From: Azolla caroliniana
Taxonomy: Eukaryota > Polypodiophyta
Assembly: GCA_043228905.1 (NCBI GenBank)
Contig: JBHGNT010000015.1
Location: 682,001-746,000 of the forward strand
Direction of reading: 5' to 3'
DNA length: 64,000 nt
Shown here: piece after piece, positions 33,447-45,685 of the stretch
Layout: every line of letters starts with the position of its first letter
Numbering within the stretch: the stretch's first letter is position 1
Translations under genes and position numbers: made by a program
The notes under the pieces: model-generated
The model's input: the letters and a program-made list of their open reading frames with translations, nothing else
Databases searched by the model: none
Told to the model about the DNA's origin: nothing

Positions 33447-34920
33447 TTGTTAGATTCTGTGAAAGTCTTCATAAACTCCAAAAATTGACAAAAAAGCCAC
33501 CTCTTACTTGCTTACTTGGAGCACTGCATAAAGATTAGGGACCCTTAGATAAGAAACAGGCTACGATGATAGCCTCATGCAGTTTCCTTTATTTTTTGAT
33601 ATAAAAAAAACATGGAAAAGGTTGTGTTTTGCCTCATGATCAGTAATCGTGTTCAACATGACATAACTTCTTTTTCGTTTGCATAACAACGTATTCAATA
33701 GTGCAATTAGGTTTTTTGTTTGAATCAATGTGCTTGATGTTGCAAGTGAGGTTGTTCTAATTTCCCAGATTGGCAGAACAGGCTAAGATGATCACATCAT
33801 AGGGTTTCTTTTCTTTATTGATGTGAATAAAGAATTATTAAATGGAAAGGGTTGTGTTTCGTCTCATGATCAGTGGTTATTTTCCAGACCATCATGTTTG
33901 AGCATGCCATTGCTTATTTTTCTTTTGCATATTAACGTATTTGATATTTTAATTAGGTTTTTCATTTTAATTGATGTGTTTGATGTCACAAATGAGTTGT
34001 TGAAATTACGCTTTTCTTTTGATTTGATATGTTTGATGTTGCCGTTCTAATTTTACAGATCAGCATGTTTAAGCACAATAATCATTCTTTTGCAAATGTT
34101 GCAATTGTTTTTCAGTGTGCTTAATGTGTCAATTGGTTTTCAGATCAACATGCCAAGTATTGCCATACCAAAGTTGCAAATATTTTTTCTCCCGGATAAA
34201 CGTATTCAATGACGAAATTACCTTTTTTTCAGATTGACATTTTTTATCTTGCCGTATCTGACTTGCAATTAGTTTGGTCCCGGGAATTACGTGTTCAATT
34301 ATGCCATTAGTTCTTTTATGTCTTAGATCAAGATTTTTTACCTTACTTTTTGCTTTTGAGAATCTTCATGGTCTATCCTGAGATTAGCTTCCTTTTTTTA
34401 CGTATTTTGATTAAATCAAGATTAGATCGACAACTTCAATCTTGAGTTTTCTGAGTTCCTTTCCAATCAAGGAGTTTGCCCTTGCAATTACATTTTTTTT
34501 CATACCAAAGTGTTACATTTTGCAATTAGTTTTAGTTTTTTCCCAGGATCAGCATCCATGACGAGACGAGAGAAACACTGGTTGATAGTAAGCCACATTG
34601 TAAGAAAAATCTGGTGTGGAAATGTGGTCTTTGATTAAGACATTAAAGATCATGCTAAAAGGATGAGACAATGCACACACATAAAATCCAGGCATAAACA
34701 CTCTCACAAGCATAGCAAGGTTGTTTAATCATGTATAAAGCATGTATCTTTAAAGGTGGAGAGAAAATGTTACCTGGTAGAGATGGTGCTATGAGTAGCG
34801 CAATGAGATGGTCTCCTTCATCGCATCCTTTGGTATCTTTCTGCCACTTTCATCTGCTTTTATGGCTGGCCACTGTCACCGCATTCCCTTTCTTCTTATT
34901 ATTCTCCTTCTCCTCTTCCA
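33447..34920 (-). pseudogene. Decayed first exons of the UspA-like domain of the kinase gene
   Basis: Two further exons fit by phase and by similarity. The first, about 34920-34774, ends at donor GTAACATT. It carries an acidic/Lys-rich start, a VTVA strand and, in a shifted frame, IKADESGRK, followed in the original frame by EGDHLIALLIAPSLP. The second, 33523-33447, reads EVAFLSIFGVYEDFHRI. Related plant kinases have the order VVVGVK..., GD.VIALHVL, VYEGF..LKQ, VDLK. In-frame stops lie at 34850-34852, 33504-33506 and 33450-33452. A 4-bp duplication-like CCAG/CCAT near 34865 could explain the frame change. No ATG opens the first exon; a GTG stands at the likely place. A draft-assembly error is possible but three independent stops make it less likely. 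Confidence 0.65.
33555..33999. repeat. Imperfect tandem duplication, period about 222 bp, in the UspA intron
   Basis: Words aacaggct-cgatgat / aacaggctaagatgat (33555, 33777), tggaaa-ggttgtgtttcg-ctcatgatcag and gtttgatgt-caagtgag recur in the same order. Further degenerate copies may run on to about 34550. Confidence 0.65.
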
Positions 34921-35446
34921 CCTTCTTGTCTTCAACTCTTGAAGTTATAGAAACCTTCCATTCCTAAGCAGAATGAGAGCTTCTTCCTCTCAACCTTCCC
35001 TTCCTGGGCAGAAAGAGAGTTTATTCTTCTCTCTCTTTTATGTCTGAAAAGAAAAAACTGTTTCCTTCTCTGATCTCTTAAAAGAAAGAGATTTTTCTTT
35101 GTCTGAACAGAAAGAAAGTCTCTTACTCTCTACCTCCGGACCCTCAAAAAGAAGGAAAAAATAATTTTTTTCTACCGTCGACATCTGACCAAAAGAAAAC
35201 GAGAAAAAGAAGATGAATAAGAAGAAGGTGATCACTGTTCTGCTTTCTGGTAAGCAGAAATCTTTCTGTATGGATCCAAGGCTCGGTTCCAAAGCTCGAT
35301 AGGTTGTGATAGATCGATGAAAATCTGTGGAGCATTGGTTCTTCTTCAGCATCGCCATAGCTCTCATAGTGAACTATTTATTTCATATCAGAAAAAAATT
35401 TGAACACGCTGAATAAGTTGCATGACACATGGAATAAATTGCAATG

Positions 35447-35513
35447 CATGTATGTATGTATGTATGCATGTATGTATGTATGTATGTATGCATGTATGTA
35501 TGTATGTATGTAG
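35447..35513. repeat. ATGT tetranucleotide microsatellite
   Basis: A run of about 16 units of atgt/gtat with a few c-for-t changes. Confidence 0.96.
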
Positions 35514-35582
35514 GTAATATGCTCCTGACTAGTTGCTACTAAATCTTAAAGAGGCTTGGAGAGGGAATCGCCGAAGCTTATG

Positions 35583-35619
35583 GGTTTAAGGTTTAGGGTT
35601 TAGGGTTTAGGGTTTAGGA
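35583..35619. repeat. Interstitial telomere-type repeat (TTTAGGG)
   Basis: About four to five units of the plant telomere heptamer occur in a row, the first being variant (tttaagg). It lies some 700 bp upstream of the decayed first exon of the minus-strand kinase gene, where the minus strand reads as AAACCCTAAACCC telo-box words. Confidence 0.9.
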
Positions 35620-35746
35620 GGGCACATGTGATCTGTGTCGTCATATCTTAATCCAAAAAAGCACAAGTCTTGTTAGTAACCTGTCTCTGACCGGCCTTTG
35701 CACCAATAAACTGGCTTGGATCCTTTTGTTGTTATCACTGATTTCG

Positions 35747-36210
35747 GAGGTCAAATATGACATATCAGACACAAAAAATATTACATTTCATGTAATACAT
35801 ATGAAAGTGAGTAGCGAGCTACTCTCGATGTTGAAGAACTTTACCAATGAACGTTGCAATTGAGAGTGCACAATTGCCATTGCGTGAGGAATTCATGCAA
35901 AGGTTGGTTTTGGTCGAAGATTTGTGGAAAGCGTGGTCAAACATGATGAAAGGCAGAGCATTGTATCAAAGTGTGACACTCAAATTCTCGAACTTCTTTA
36001 GGGCAAAGTGTGCATAGTCGACCACTCTCATCACTTGTCCCCAACACCTCGTCTCACATCACAATGTGTGTGAGCTAAGTCGCCTGGAAGCAATGCTCCA
36101 AATGGTAGGCAATGGGATGAGCTCTAACATGAATCAATGTGTACAATTTCCATGTTCCGTGAAGAATATGGTTTTGTAGTTAGGTGCAACATGTGTAGTA
36201 TAATGTGTGA
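35747..36210 (+). repeat. Dispersed repeat, copy 1 of 2 in this window
   Basis: From aggtcaaatatgaca to gtgcaacatgtgtagtataatgt this block matches 63328-63769 in the same orientation, including agtgagtagcga, actctcgatgtt-aagaac and ttgcaattgagagtgcaca. No coding function was recognised. Confidence 0.85.
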
Positions 36211-36664
36211 TGCGTGAAACTCTACATTGACCCATGTTATGATACATTGGCATTGCAAAAAGGCCTCATTTACAAAGGAATCTAGTGATGCATCATGATG
36301 CAAGTGTGTTGCATCCCACCTATCAAACCATTTTCCATAACTTGTAGCCAATCATAACACAAATTTTTGCTTTTATGCGTCTTCTGGATCTTTTTGCATG
36401 CTTCCCAAGCGATTCTAGAGAGAAAGTATGATAGAAGGGTGTTTATAGTGTTCTCACATCAATTGTAACATTCAAAGTCTCATGAATCTGTTGCACCAAT
36501 ACAGTCTACACCATTGTTTGACTCTCCACGTCATCATCACCACCCTAGCTCTATGGAGAAGCTAAAACACAAGGTACATGAGACACTTCAGAAGGTGAGA
36601 TCTCGCAAAAAGAAACATGCCCCCCTGTGGTGAAGGAAAGGATGAACATTCTAGAAGTACCAAT

Positions 36665-37435
36665 TGTTACGAGCATAACCATAAATTATCCCTTGGTAAG
36701 TTTGTGCAATAGTATTCTATACACATGGATAAAGTCTGAGGGATTAAACGAGAGTGTAATGAAGGGATGATTACTTATAATCCTAAGAATTGAGACAACC
36801 CATAAGGGCCAAGTGTGAACTTGCTTGGGGCCTTAGGTTTGGCTAAAAATATGAGGCCTAGCTACCCTCATTAGAGGCATCATTCGACTACGTCAAGACT
36901 CGAGACTCTGATATTGTGGTGATCAAACTCTTGTGGTGAGCACTAGTACTAGGTATGACTTGATGCTAAGGCGGTGGTATGGGAAGTTGATCGAGGCTCG
37001 AGTCTGTCTCGATCCCTTCAGTCAAGGTTGGTCGGGTGGATCAACACCCATCTTTCTCTTTCCTTTCTTATCTATCTATCTATTATATTCCTTGGCATAT
37101 GCTTACATAAGGATTAAGCTCTACAAACTCTTGTAGCGAGTGCACCAATACCAGGTACGACTCGATGCCAAGGCAATGGTATGGGACGCCAATCGGGGCT
37201 CGACATAGTCAAATGATGTCTCAAATGAGGGTAGTTAAGCCTCATATTTATAGCGAGACCTAAGGCCCCTAGGCAAGTTCACACTTAGCCCTTATGGATT
37301 GTCTCAATTACTAGGATTAAAAGCAACCCTCCCTTTTTTACACTCTCGTTTAACCCTCGCACTTTATCCACATGTATAGAATACTATGGTACAAACTTAC
37401 CACGAGATAATGTATGGTTATGCTCGTCACGCTAG
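36665..37435. mobile_element. Long inverted-repeat element of about 770 bp
   Basis: The left arm 36668-36905 is the reverse complement of 37190-37430 (both begin acgagcataaccata when read inward). Each arm carries a TATA-like stretch around 'ataaatatgaggc'. The centre contains two direct 78-bp repeats starting caaactcttgt (near 36927 and 37127). No protein is encoded. Class and target duplication are unclear. Confidence 0.7.
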
Positions 37436-38200
37436 TAGTAGTGAAGATGAATGGGGAGAACATCAACATGAGTAAATTTAGAACATGGTCTATTTAGTGT
37501 GTATTCCATCTTATATGTATGTTGGGCTTTTTGGGTTTTGGTTCAATTTCAATAATGTTTTGTGGAAAAAGGAAACAAGAGTTGATGTCCTAGTAAGGTT
37601 TCTCTTTCTTTCCATCATTTGATGGAGTTTTTGAACTCAAATACTTCTATATACCTATTTTTAAGTAATGAACAAATATATATGTGAACATGATGTTTGT
37701 ATTCAAATGTTTATGAATATTTCATTCAAAGTTGACTACTAAAAGAAAAAAAAGTATATGACAGAATAAAAATATATTATAATAATGAAGACTACAAAGA
37801 TAGGATAACTTTGAGAGTCGAGAGCTCGGGGGTAATTAAAGTCTCACTAGAGTCAAATGCTCGAAGGAGTCTAACGCTTCCTACATTCAAGTGCTAGTAG
37901 GAGCCAAAAGGTTTGCTAGAGTTGAACACTCGTTAGAGTCGAACGTTGTCGTGATGTGGAGTGACAACGGTGAGAAAATCATGTGAAAGCGTGCTAATGA
38001 GGGCATGCAAGCGTGGGCTTGATTTAAGGAGCCTTTATTCCCTTTGAAAATGAGGGAGAATAACATGCATTAAATGTAAAGTGGTGCCCTCCTCCCCTTG
38101 TTTACCTATAAAAGGAGGAAGAGGGCCACACAATGGGGTTTGGCTATTTTGGGTTCCTTCTTTTGGGCATTGGGGAGTTTTGGGTTTCTTTTGGGGAGCT
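37436..38200. other. Spacer, nothing recognised
   Basis: AT-rich DNA with short repeated words of the type 'gagtcgaacg-tc' near 37810-37950. No gene was supported. Confidence 0.45.
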
Positions 38201-38203
38201 CTC

Positions 38204-38245
38204 CCTCTCTCTCTCTCTCTCTCTTTTTCTTTTTTTTTCATAAAT
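38204..38245. repeat. CT microsatellite plus T-rich tract at the LINE 3' end
   Basis: On the minus strand this is the A-rich tail of the LINE (AAAAAAAAAGAAAAAG) running into (GA)n. The CT run covers about 38204-38224. Confidence 0.85.
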
Positions 38246-41200
38246 AATGGCTTTCATTACGAAAGAAAAAACACCACCATGACTAACTTACAACAAACTA
38301 TAGAACCCCCTCTATCTAGGGATCTAAAGAAAACTACAACACTAAACTCAATGCCACCCTACACACCAATTCAAATGGCGAATATGATGATATGTGACCT
38401 TGCAGAGTTCTCTCTCTTCCTGGTTGAGATTTCGTGACTTCTCTAGCAATGTCAATTGCCACAAAAGAAGTCCTTTTAACTTTAGAACATATTTTCTCAC
38501 CCCCACTTGCGAATAAAAAATGAAGGCCTTCCGCATATTCCAATTGAACCATAGCCCCCAATACCTCAAGAACTCAAAAATAATTTTAGAATGAGGCATT
38601 GGTTCATTGTTCTCCATATGTGCAAAAACCCAATTGAAGGAAGATGGACGTACTCCGGTTAGAGACATCCACACTAAACTGATACACCTCCAAACCATCC
38701 TTGCCATCGGGCAGGAAATAAATCGATGTCTACTATGTTCCAATTCTACGAAACAAAAGAAACACAATCCTTTAGTAATGTTTCTTTTTTTTAATGCATC
38801 CCTCAATGGTAAAGCTCCAATCATAACTCTCCAAACAAATACCTTGGCTCGTAGTATTAATTGAGAACACCAACCTGCCTTGATCACATGAAGCCACCAA
38901 GTAATGGGCTTATGAAACCCTCATATCTTTATAACCCTTTCTTCCAACCACTTATGTTTGTTAATCAATGTGTGATAAGCAACATTTGTTGAGATCATAG
39001 TCAATCTCTTATTTCCAACAAACCTCCAATCAAGCTTTTGAGATCACCCATCTAAATAAGGATTTGGCTCATACGAAGATAGTATTTGTTGCAACTTATC
39101 CCAAATAAAGGTATAACCTTTTGGAATACAAAATGTTGATCTGATTGTTCGAAAAGCCATTAATCTTCTTTGTGATACCAACATAGCATCCTTAATTGTT
39201 ACCAAACCCAATCTAGCCATCCGATTAAATTGAAGGTTAAAATTTTGCTTACCTTCCCACTTCAACAACCTTAATGTCGCCAAAACCTGCATTTGTAATG
39301 AATTGGCACATCCCCTTTCTTGTGGGGGATGCCATTCCACAAAATCTAACATACTTTGCCATGATGTCAATAAATGATCAACTATCATAGACCCTGCACA
39401 TTTGACATCCCTATCAGAATTAATTACATTCCACCAATTTGCTTCAACCTTCATGTTTCCAAGCTTTATTCCGTTCTTCTCTATAAAGTATGCCACCATT
39501 TTTGTCAAAGGTTGTACACCTTCAAACATAAATCGAATGAAAGTAAATTGGCGAGCCACCATATGCTCATATAGATTTAATATTGATGCCCCGCCAAGAC
39601 GCTTCAGAGTACAAACATGATCCCATGCCAACCACGACAAGGCGCTTTTCCCTTTTCTTTTCCATAACAACATTCGCATCGAGCGTGTCAATATTTCAAG
39701 AGCTTTCTTTGACCATGGGAGCAAAGGAAGATAATAAGATACCATAGAGACCATAATCGATTGGGCCACCTTAAGTCGTACATGAAAAGGCCAAATTTGA
39801 GACCTCCAATACATAAACGTATCCTCCAACCTTTTGGACACCCACTCAATAAGTTTCACATGAGAAACTTCCACCCCAATTGGATATCCAAGGTGACGAA
39901 AAATCATACCACGATGTACTATCCTTCCTGACCACCCCAACCCCAACACATCTTGTTCTGTACATGAAATGAGGACAAATTTATGTATATTAATTCTCAA
40001 CCCTAAAGCATTTGAAAACAATCCCCACACATCTCTTGTCTTACTAATATTTTCCCGATTAGGTGCCAAAAACATAATATGGTCATCTGCTAGAGCTTGA
40101 ACAATACATGGCTTCCCTGATGGCAACCTTAGTCCAAGCAATTCTTCCTCCATAGCCATATTGTGTAACTTAATGAGAATAGGATGTGTCACAATAGTGA
40201 ATAGTAAAGGACTTACCAGGCATCCTTGTCTAACTGACCTCCATTAAACATCACAAGTGAAACCGAACCCTCCCCTAATGTGTATATCAACTTAGACATA
40301 CGATCACCAAAACCCATATGAGACATCAATTAATTTATAAACGACCAATCCACATTATCATAGGCTTTCTCGATATCCAATTGTAGCAACACCAATTCTT
40401 GCTTCGAATCCTTTGCATAGTCAATTGCCATTTGAACATTTAAAATATTATGTAAAATGTCTCTTTTTGCTAAAAAACCATATTGAGCATTATGAATAAT
40501 AGAAGGTAAAACCTTATGCAACCTATTGGCTATCACTTTTGCAAAAATCTTGTACATTCCCCCCATCAATGAAATAGGCCTCCATTGAGCAAAGGAAGAT
40601 GGAGAAGGCACCTTCGGCAAAAGTTTTATCAAACCAATCTTCCAAGAATGAGGCATTTCCCGTGATTTCCACACCTTCTGAAATAAAACCGTAAAAGGCC
40701 CCTTTAACTTAATCACATATTTCTTAAAGAGTTCATTTGTTAATCCATCCCACCCAAGACTCTTATCATTAGCAAGATGTGACATGACATGTTCCACCTC
40801 ATCCTCTGAAATATTAGCATCTAATGATTGTGCCACATCATGCGATACATGATTTTTCACTCCATTAAAAAATACATCTCTATCCTTTTTAACATTATCA
40901 TCAATACAAACTTGTACATCCAACAATTGTGTATAATAGTGTATGCATTTCTTCACAATTTCTTGAGGATCGGAACACGTGATACCATTTTCCTCTAACC
41001 TTACCACATTATGTCGTGCATGTGATTCATGAAGGTCATGAAAAAACTTATGTGATTGACAATTAGCATCATCCACTTCTTGTCCTAGACAATGTAGTCT
41101 AGTATGTTGATAATTTTTTTCCGTTAGATCATGTATCGCAGAAATTAATACCTCTTGATATCCCAACAACTCTACATCCGTTGGCCAATAAGTTAACAAT

Positions 41201-43611
41201 GAGTTGCATTTATCAAGCAAATTTTCTAGGAGACTTAATTTCTTTCTCCTTTTAAACGCATGGTGAATTCCATAATACCTAGTTAACCTCTGAACATTTG
41301 CAACAAATACTTCCCACACTTCATACCCATCAAATTGAACATGATAGGCAAATGCATCAATCAATTGACACATATAGGCATGGAAAACCTCATGATCCAA
41401 AAATGATGAATTAAAAATCAACGATGGTTTTCCTAAAAACTCATGAAAAGCTCTAATTGAGTGGTGAGTGAATTCAAAAATTAATGGGAAATGATCTGAT
41501 ATAATTGACCCATAAGACACTGAAATATCCAAAATCTCTGGTAAAAATCCTTTGGTATGCATTACATACATTCGATCCAACCTACTCCAAGTATCCTTAT
41601 ATTGTGCCGATTGAAAGGTATAACCAGGTTCATCTCCCTTAATCCATTTCCATACATCCCTTAACATGATTTCAGTCTCAAAATCTCCCCATTCTTGAGA
41701 CTCTGGTTCATCCATAATAGAGTGGATGGATGTTGATTGATTTGTCTCACAACAAACATTAAAATCTCCCATCAATAAACTGGGTCTACCATTATCAAGC
41801 ATCGAGGTCAGAGATCTCCATAACAACTTTCATTCTTGTGAAACATTCGATGCATACACACCAACTAACCAAAGAATTTGCCCTTCATAACATATCTCTA
41901 CCACAATAAATCTTCCAAATTCATATGAAACAATTACTTTTGGGTGAAATTTATCTTTTATAAACATGACAATCCCAAAATAGTCCCCATGAACCTTGCC
42001 AACATAACATAATGTATAACACTTAGAACAACTAATTAAACTAGCATTACGATGATCTTTATGCTCTCATTACGATGATCTTTATGCTCTACTGCACATA
42101 AAATATCCCATTGCTCACTTAACACAATCCTCCAAACCTCATGCATTCTAAATCTAGAACACAAACCCCTCACATTCCATGTGGTGATCTTCATACTTTA
42201 CTTTTTCCTTTTATTCGAGAAATCTCTTTCTCCTTCACTGTTAATGTTTCTGCCCTATCCTGAAATAAATCCCCTAAGATTGCATATGAATTACTATGAG
42301 AATGCAAAACTCCAGACCCTGATGGCTCCTCATGTGAACGAGGCACCAATTTCCGTTTATTCCAAGGAACATACAAATTACCTTTATTATCAAAAGATAA
42401 TTTCTTTGGATAGTCCTCTTAACGAACCCATGGTTTATTCCGCATGGGATTTGTTTGTTGAATCTGTGTGCCCTTCTCCATAGATACATTATGTCCAACA
42501 TTCTTATTAGACTTCTTCATCTTTCCAGAAACTATTGACCATTGTCCTTCGTCCTCTAGAGTCTTTCCATCCTTCTCATTCACAATTTGTGGTTCCTTTG
42601 TTTGCTCTGAAATTGTCAAAGTTTGAATCTAATCATGATTTGTAGGCTCTTCATGTACCACCTCCACTACATTATTTCTTTTTTGAGGACACTCAACCAT
42701 AAAATGCCCCAACACACCACAATGGAAACAATGTCCTGCAAATGTACCCCATTTAAGCCGAAAATACATAGGTGGCATACTAGAGCATGCAATCTGTAAA
42801 CAACTTGGCCTCTTTATAGCAGTATTCCAAAGAATACACATCCGATATCGATTTTGAGCATTAGCACTAGGAGGTACCAAGATCTTTCCCAACTTTTCCA
42901 TTGCGGACCGTAATATTGGCCAAACCACTGAATATGTGCACTCTACCTCAACCCATACGGGACACTCTTGCTTTAATATATCTTGGTATTCCACTAGTGG
43001 CCTCCACGGAACAATATGAACCAAACTTTTTTCATAAAAAACTAGCAATTTATTTAGTAATTTCTCTTTATACTCTTGTGATACCAAAACAACCTCATAA
43101 AATCCACGAGGACCGACATAAACATCCTGAACACAATCAGCTAGTAAAATCCCACATAACCATTGTTTGACCCTCCAAAGGAAAGGTATCTTCCCCGTGA
43201 AAAACAATATGACCCCTTTATCACATAAATTAGCAAATGAGCCCAAAAACTCCTTATTATCAATTTCTACCTTAGCCACTTCATCGTCAACAAACTCCTC
43301 AGCAACTTTCACATTCTCCCTTATACAATCTTCCATTAATATATTTGCCATGCATCTTAAATGTTCCCAATGACTATCATCTTTCTCAATATCATCGCGT
43401 CGCATTGCATCAGCATAAGACATGGCATACTATTATCTCCAATACATCGTTTTCTTTTACCATCCCCTCTTGGGCTCGAAACTGACTCAACCATGCATGC
43501 ATCCTTTTCAGAATTTGGAGACTCATCCATATTCATGAAAACACTATCATCCATATGACAAGAATTAGGAAAGAGCTCACTTACAAGTAATTGTGTTGGA
43601 GAAGGAGTCAA
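38246..43611 (-). mobile_element. L1-type LINE retrotransposon, nearly full length, inactive
   Basis: ORF1 (43611-42420, one frameshift near 43425 and one near 42625) has the plant L1 ORF1 fold region (PVWVEVECTYSVVWPILRSA) and a CCHC knuckle CFHCGVLGHFMVEC. ORF2 starts near 42183 with an endonuclease (MWNVRGL, ASNVSQE, SLLMGDFNV). RT follows from about 40800 (QWRPISLMGGMYKIFAKVIANR, LLQLDIEKAYDNVDW, RQGCLVSPLLF split by a frameshift, LADDHIMF). The C-terminal zinc-binding region is at 38887-38600 (AKVFVWRVMIGALPLRD, CFFCFVELEHSRHRFISC). Lesions include a 23-bp duplication in the endonuclease, a TGA near 41828, a TAA near 40328 and a frameshift near 40225. The 3' end is A-rich. The element cannot be active. 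Confidence 0.9.
42045..42090. repeat. 23-bp tandem duplication in the LINE endonuclease
   Basis: The unit cattacgatgatctttatgc... is repeated exactly (42045 and 42068). Its length is not a multiple of three, so it breaks the ORF2 frame. Confidence 0.95.
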
Positions 43612-43802
43612 AGCAAGCGATCATGAGATGCATGCAACCGAATTGAATTTTTACTCGCAGAGTTCTACCAAGACCCCCAAATGATATGTGCAGATACTCT
43701 TTAGAAATCTCTCCGCGCAAGCTTCGAAACGAGCCAAAGAACAAAGGAAAGGGACACTGTAGCAAGAAGATACATCAAAAATAGTGTTTTTCCATCTCCA
43801 AC

Positions 43803-43817
43803 TTTGTGTTTTCTCTC

Positions 43818-43851
<34 letters not shown>

Positions 43852-43870
43852 ACCTTCTTGCTCTCTCTCC
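43803..43870. repeat. CT-rich microsatellite upstream of the LINE
   Basis: A run of CT of about 35 bases within a longer pyrimidine block. A similar CT run lies at the other end of the LINE (38204-38224). Confidence 0.93.
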
Positions 43871-43919
43871 CACTCACCTTCATCTCACATCCTTCTTCAT
43901 CCTCTCCTCCCATTTACTC

Positions 43920-44357
43920 TTTTTTTTTCTCTTGGCATTGTACTCTTGTGTTACACCGAATCCGACCTAAGCGTCGTCGTTGTAATCCCACAATGGCTTG
44001 AGTTTCGTATAAAGAAAAAAAAGATTGTTGTATTCTGTGGTGTCTGAATCTCATCCCCTCTCATTCTTGTCATTTCGGTCGTCATCCTTACCACTTCGGC
44101 AACGGTGTTGTGTCTCTAAGGGCGGAATCACTTGTTGAGATGTCATCGGTTGCTAGTGGTAGCCATCACACGTCAAGTGTGAAAGCTCGATGTCCAACAA
44201 AAACTCATTGAGCGAAAGCTCAACGAGTAAGAATACTCGACGAGCAGGAGACTTATCCAACGAAAGCTTGACGAGTAAAGCACTCATCAACTGTTCGTCA
44301 ACAAGTCTCATCAAGTGTCAATACTCGACGAGCCGAAATCTTGGCGAGACAAAGCTC
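43920..44357. other. Spacer with recurring 'ctcgacgag' words
   Basis: Between 44185 and 44357 the words ctcgacgag, ctcaacgag and cttgacgag recur about every 15-30 bases, leading into the 307-bp array. No gene was recognised. Confidence 0.5.
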
Positions 44358-45588
44358 GACGAGCATCAAGGTCATGAGGCCAACCAAGTTGAACCTTCTT
44401 ACCCTCTTTGGCTCCCTAGTATGAGGCCTCCGTGGTCCCGCCCATATGACACATACGCACGAAATTCTCGCGAGAGTCGTTGAATAGAATTGGTTCGAGT
44501 AATTCAAGAAATCCTCTATTTCTCAGGAGTATTCTTGGATTTTCTAGATTGTTCCAAAGTATTCTAGAATATTCATGAATTTTCTAGATAGATGATAATA
44601 ATAACATAATAACATAATTATCTTAATGGTAAGGCTTTGATGAGTATATCGTACGGTCACAGGTCGACGAGCATCAAGATCATGAGGCCAACCAAGTTGA
44701 ACCTTCTTACCCTCTTTGGCTCCCTAGTATGAGGCCTCCGTGGTCCCACCCATATGACACATGCATGAAATTCTCACGAGAGTCGTTGAATAGAATTGGT
44801 TCAAGTAATTCAAGAAAGCCTCTATTTATCATGAGTATTCTTGGATTTTCTAGATTGTTCCAAAGTATTCTAGAATATTCATGAATTTTCTAGATAGATG
44901 ATAATAATAACATAATAACATAATTATCTTAATGGGAAGGCTTTGATGAGTATATCGTACGGTCACAGGTCGACGAGCATCAAGGTCATGAGGCCAACCA
45001 AGTTGAACCTTCTTACCCTCTTTGGCTCCCTAGTATGAGGCCTCCGTGGTCCCATCCATATGACACATACGCATGAAATTCTCGCGAGAGTCGTTGAATA
45101 GAATTGGTTCGAGTAATTCAAGAAATCCTCTATTTATCATGAGTATTCTTGGATTTTCTAGATTGTTCCAAAGTATTCTAGAGTATTCATGAATTTTCTA
45201 GATAGATGATAATAATAACATAATAACATAATTATCTTAATGGGAAGGCTTTGATGAGTATATCGTATGGTCACAGGTCGACGAGCATCAAGGTCATGAG
45301 GCCAACCAAGTTGAACCTTCTTACCCTCTTTGGCTCCCTAGTATGAGGCCTCCGTGGTCCCATCCATATGACACATACGCATGAAATTCTCGCGAGAGTC
45401 GTTGAATAGAATTGGTTCAAGTAATTCAAGAAAGCCTCTATTTATCAGGAGTATTCTTGGATTTTCTAGATTGTTCCAAAGTATTCTAGAATATTCATGA
45501 ATTTTCTAGATAGATGATAATAATAACATAATAACATAATTATCTTAATGGTAAGGCTTTGATGAGTATATCGTACGATCACAGGTAC
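44358..45588. repeat. Tandem array, four copies of a unit of about 307 bp
   Basis: Copies start gacgagcatcaag at 44358, 44666, 44972 and 45280 and end near 45588 (periods 308, 306, 308, 308). They differ by only a few bases each. Each unit includes ttctcgcgagagtcgttgaa, ttctagattgttccaaagta and tatcgtacggtcacaggt. The array is recent and has no coding potential. Confidence 0.95.
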
Positions 45589-45685
45589 AAACCTTTTTGG
45601 GACAATATGTGTTAATGAGGTGGGGGGTGAAGCCATTCTATATTGCATTACATGCCCTATAAGGGGTTTATATAGTACATAAAAA

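Noticed and set aside
33445-33475. Reading FMKTFTESNK as the coding frame of the UspA exon
   Set aside because: That frame does not join in phase to the next exon; the frame giving GVYEDFHRI does and matches the family, though it holds stops.
44358-45588. CRISPR-like array
   Set aside because: The units are 307 bp and contiguous with no unique spacers, and the DNA is from a plant nucleus.
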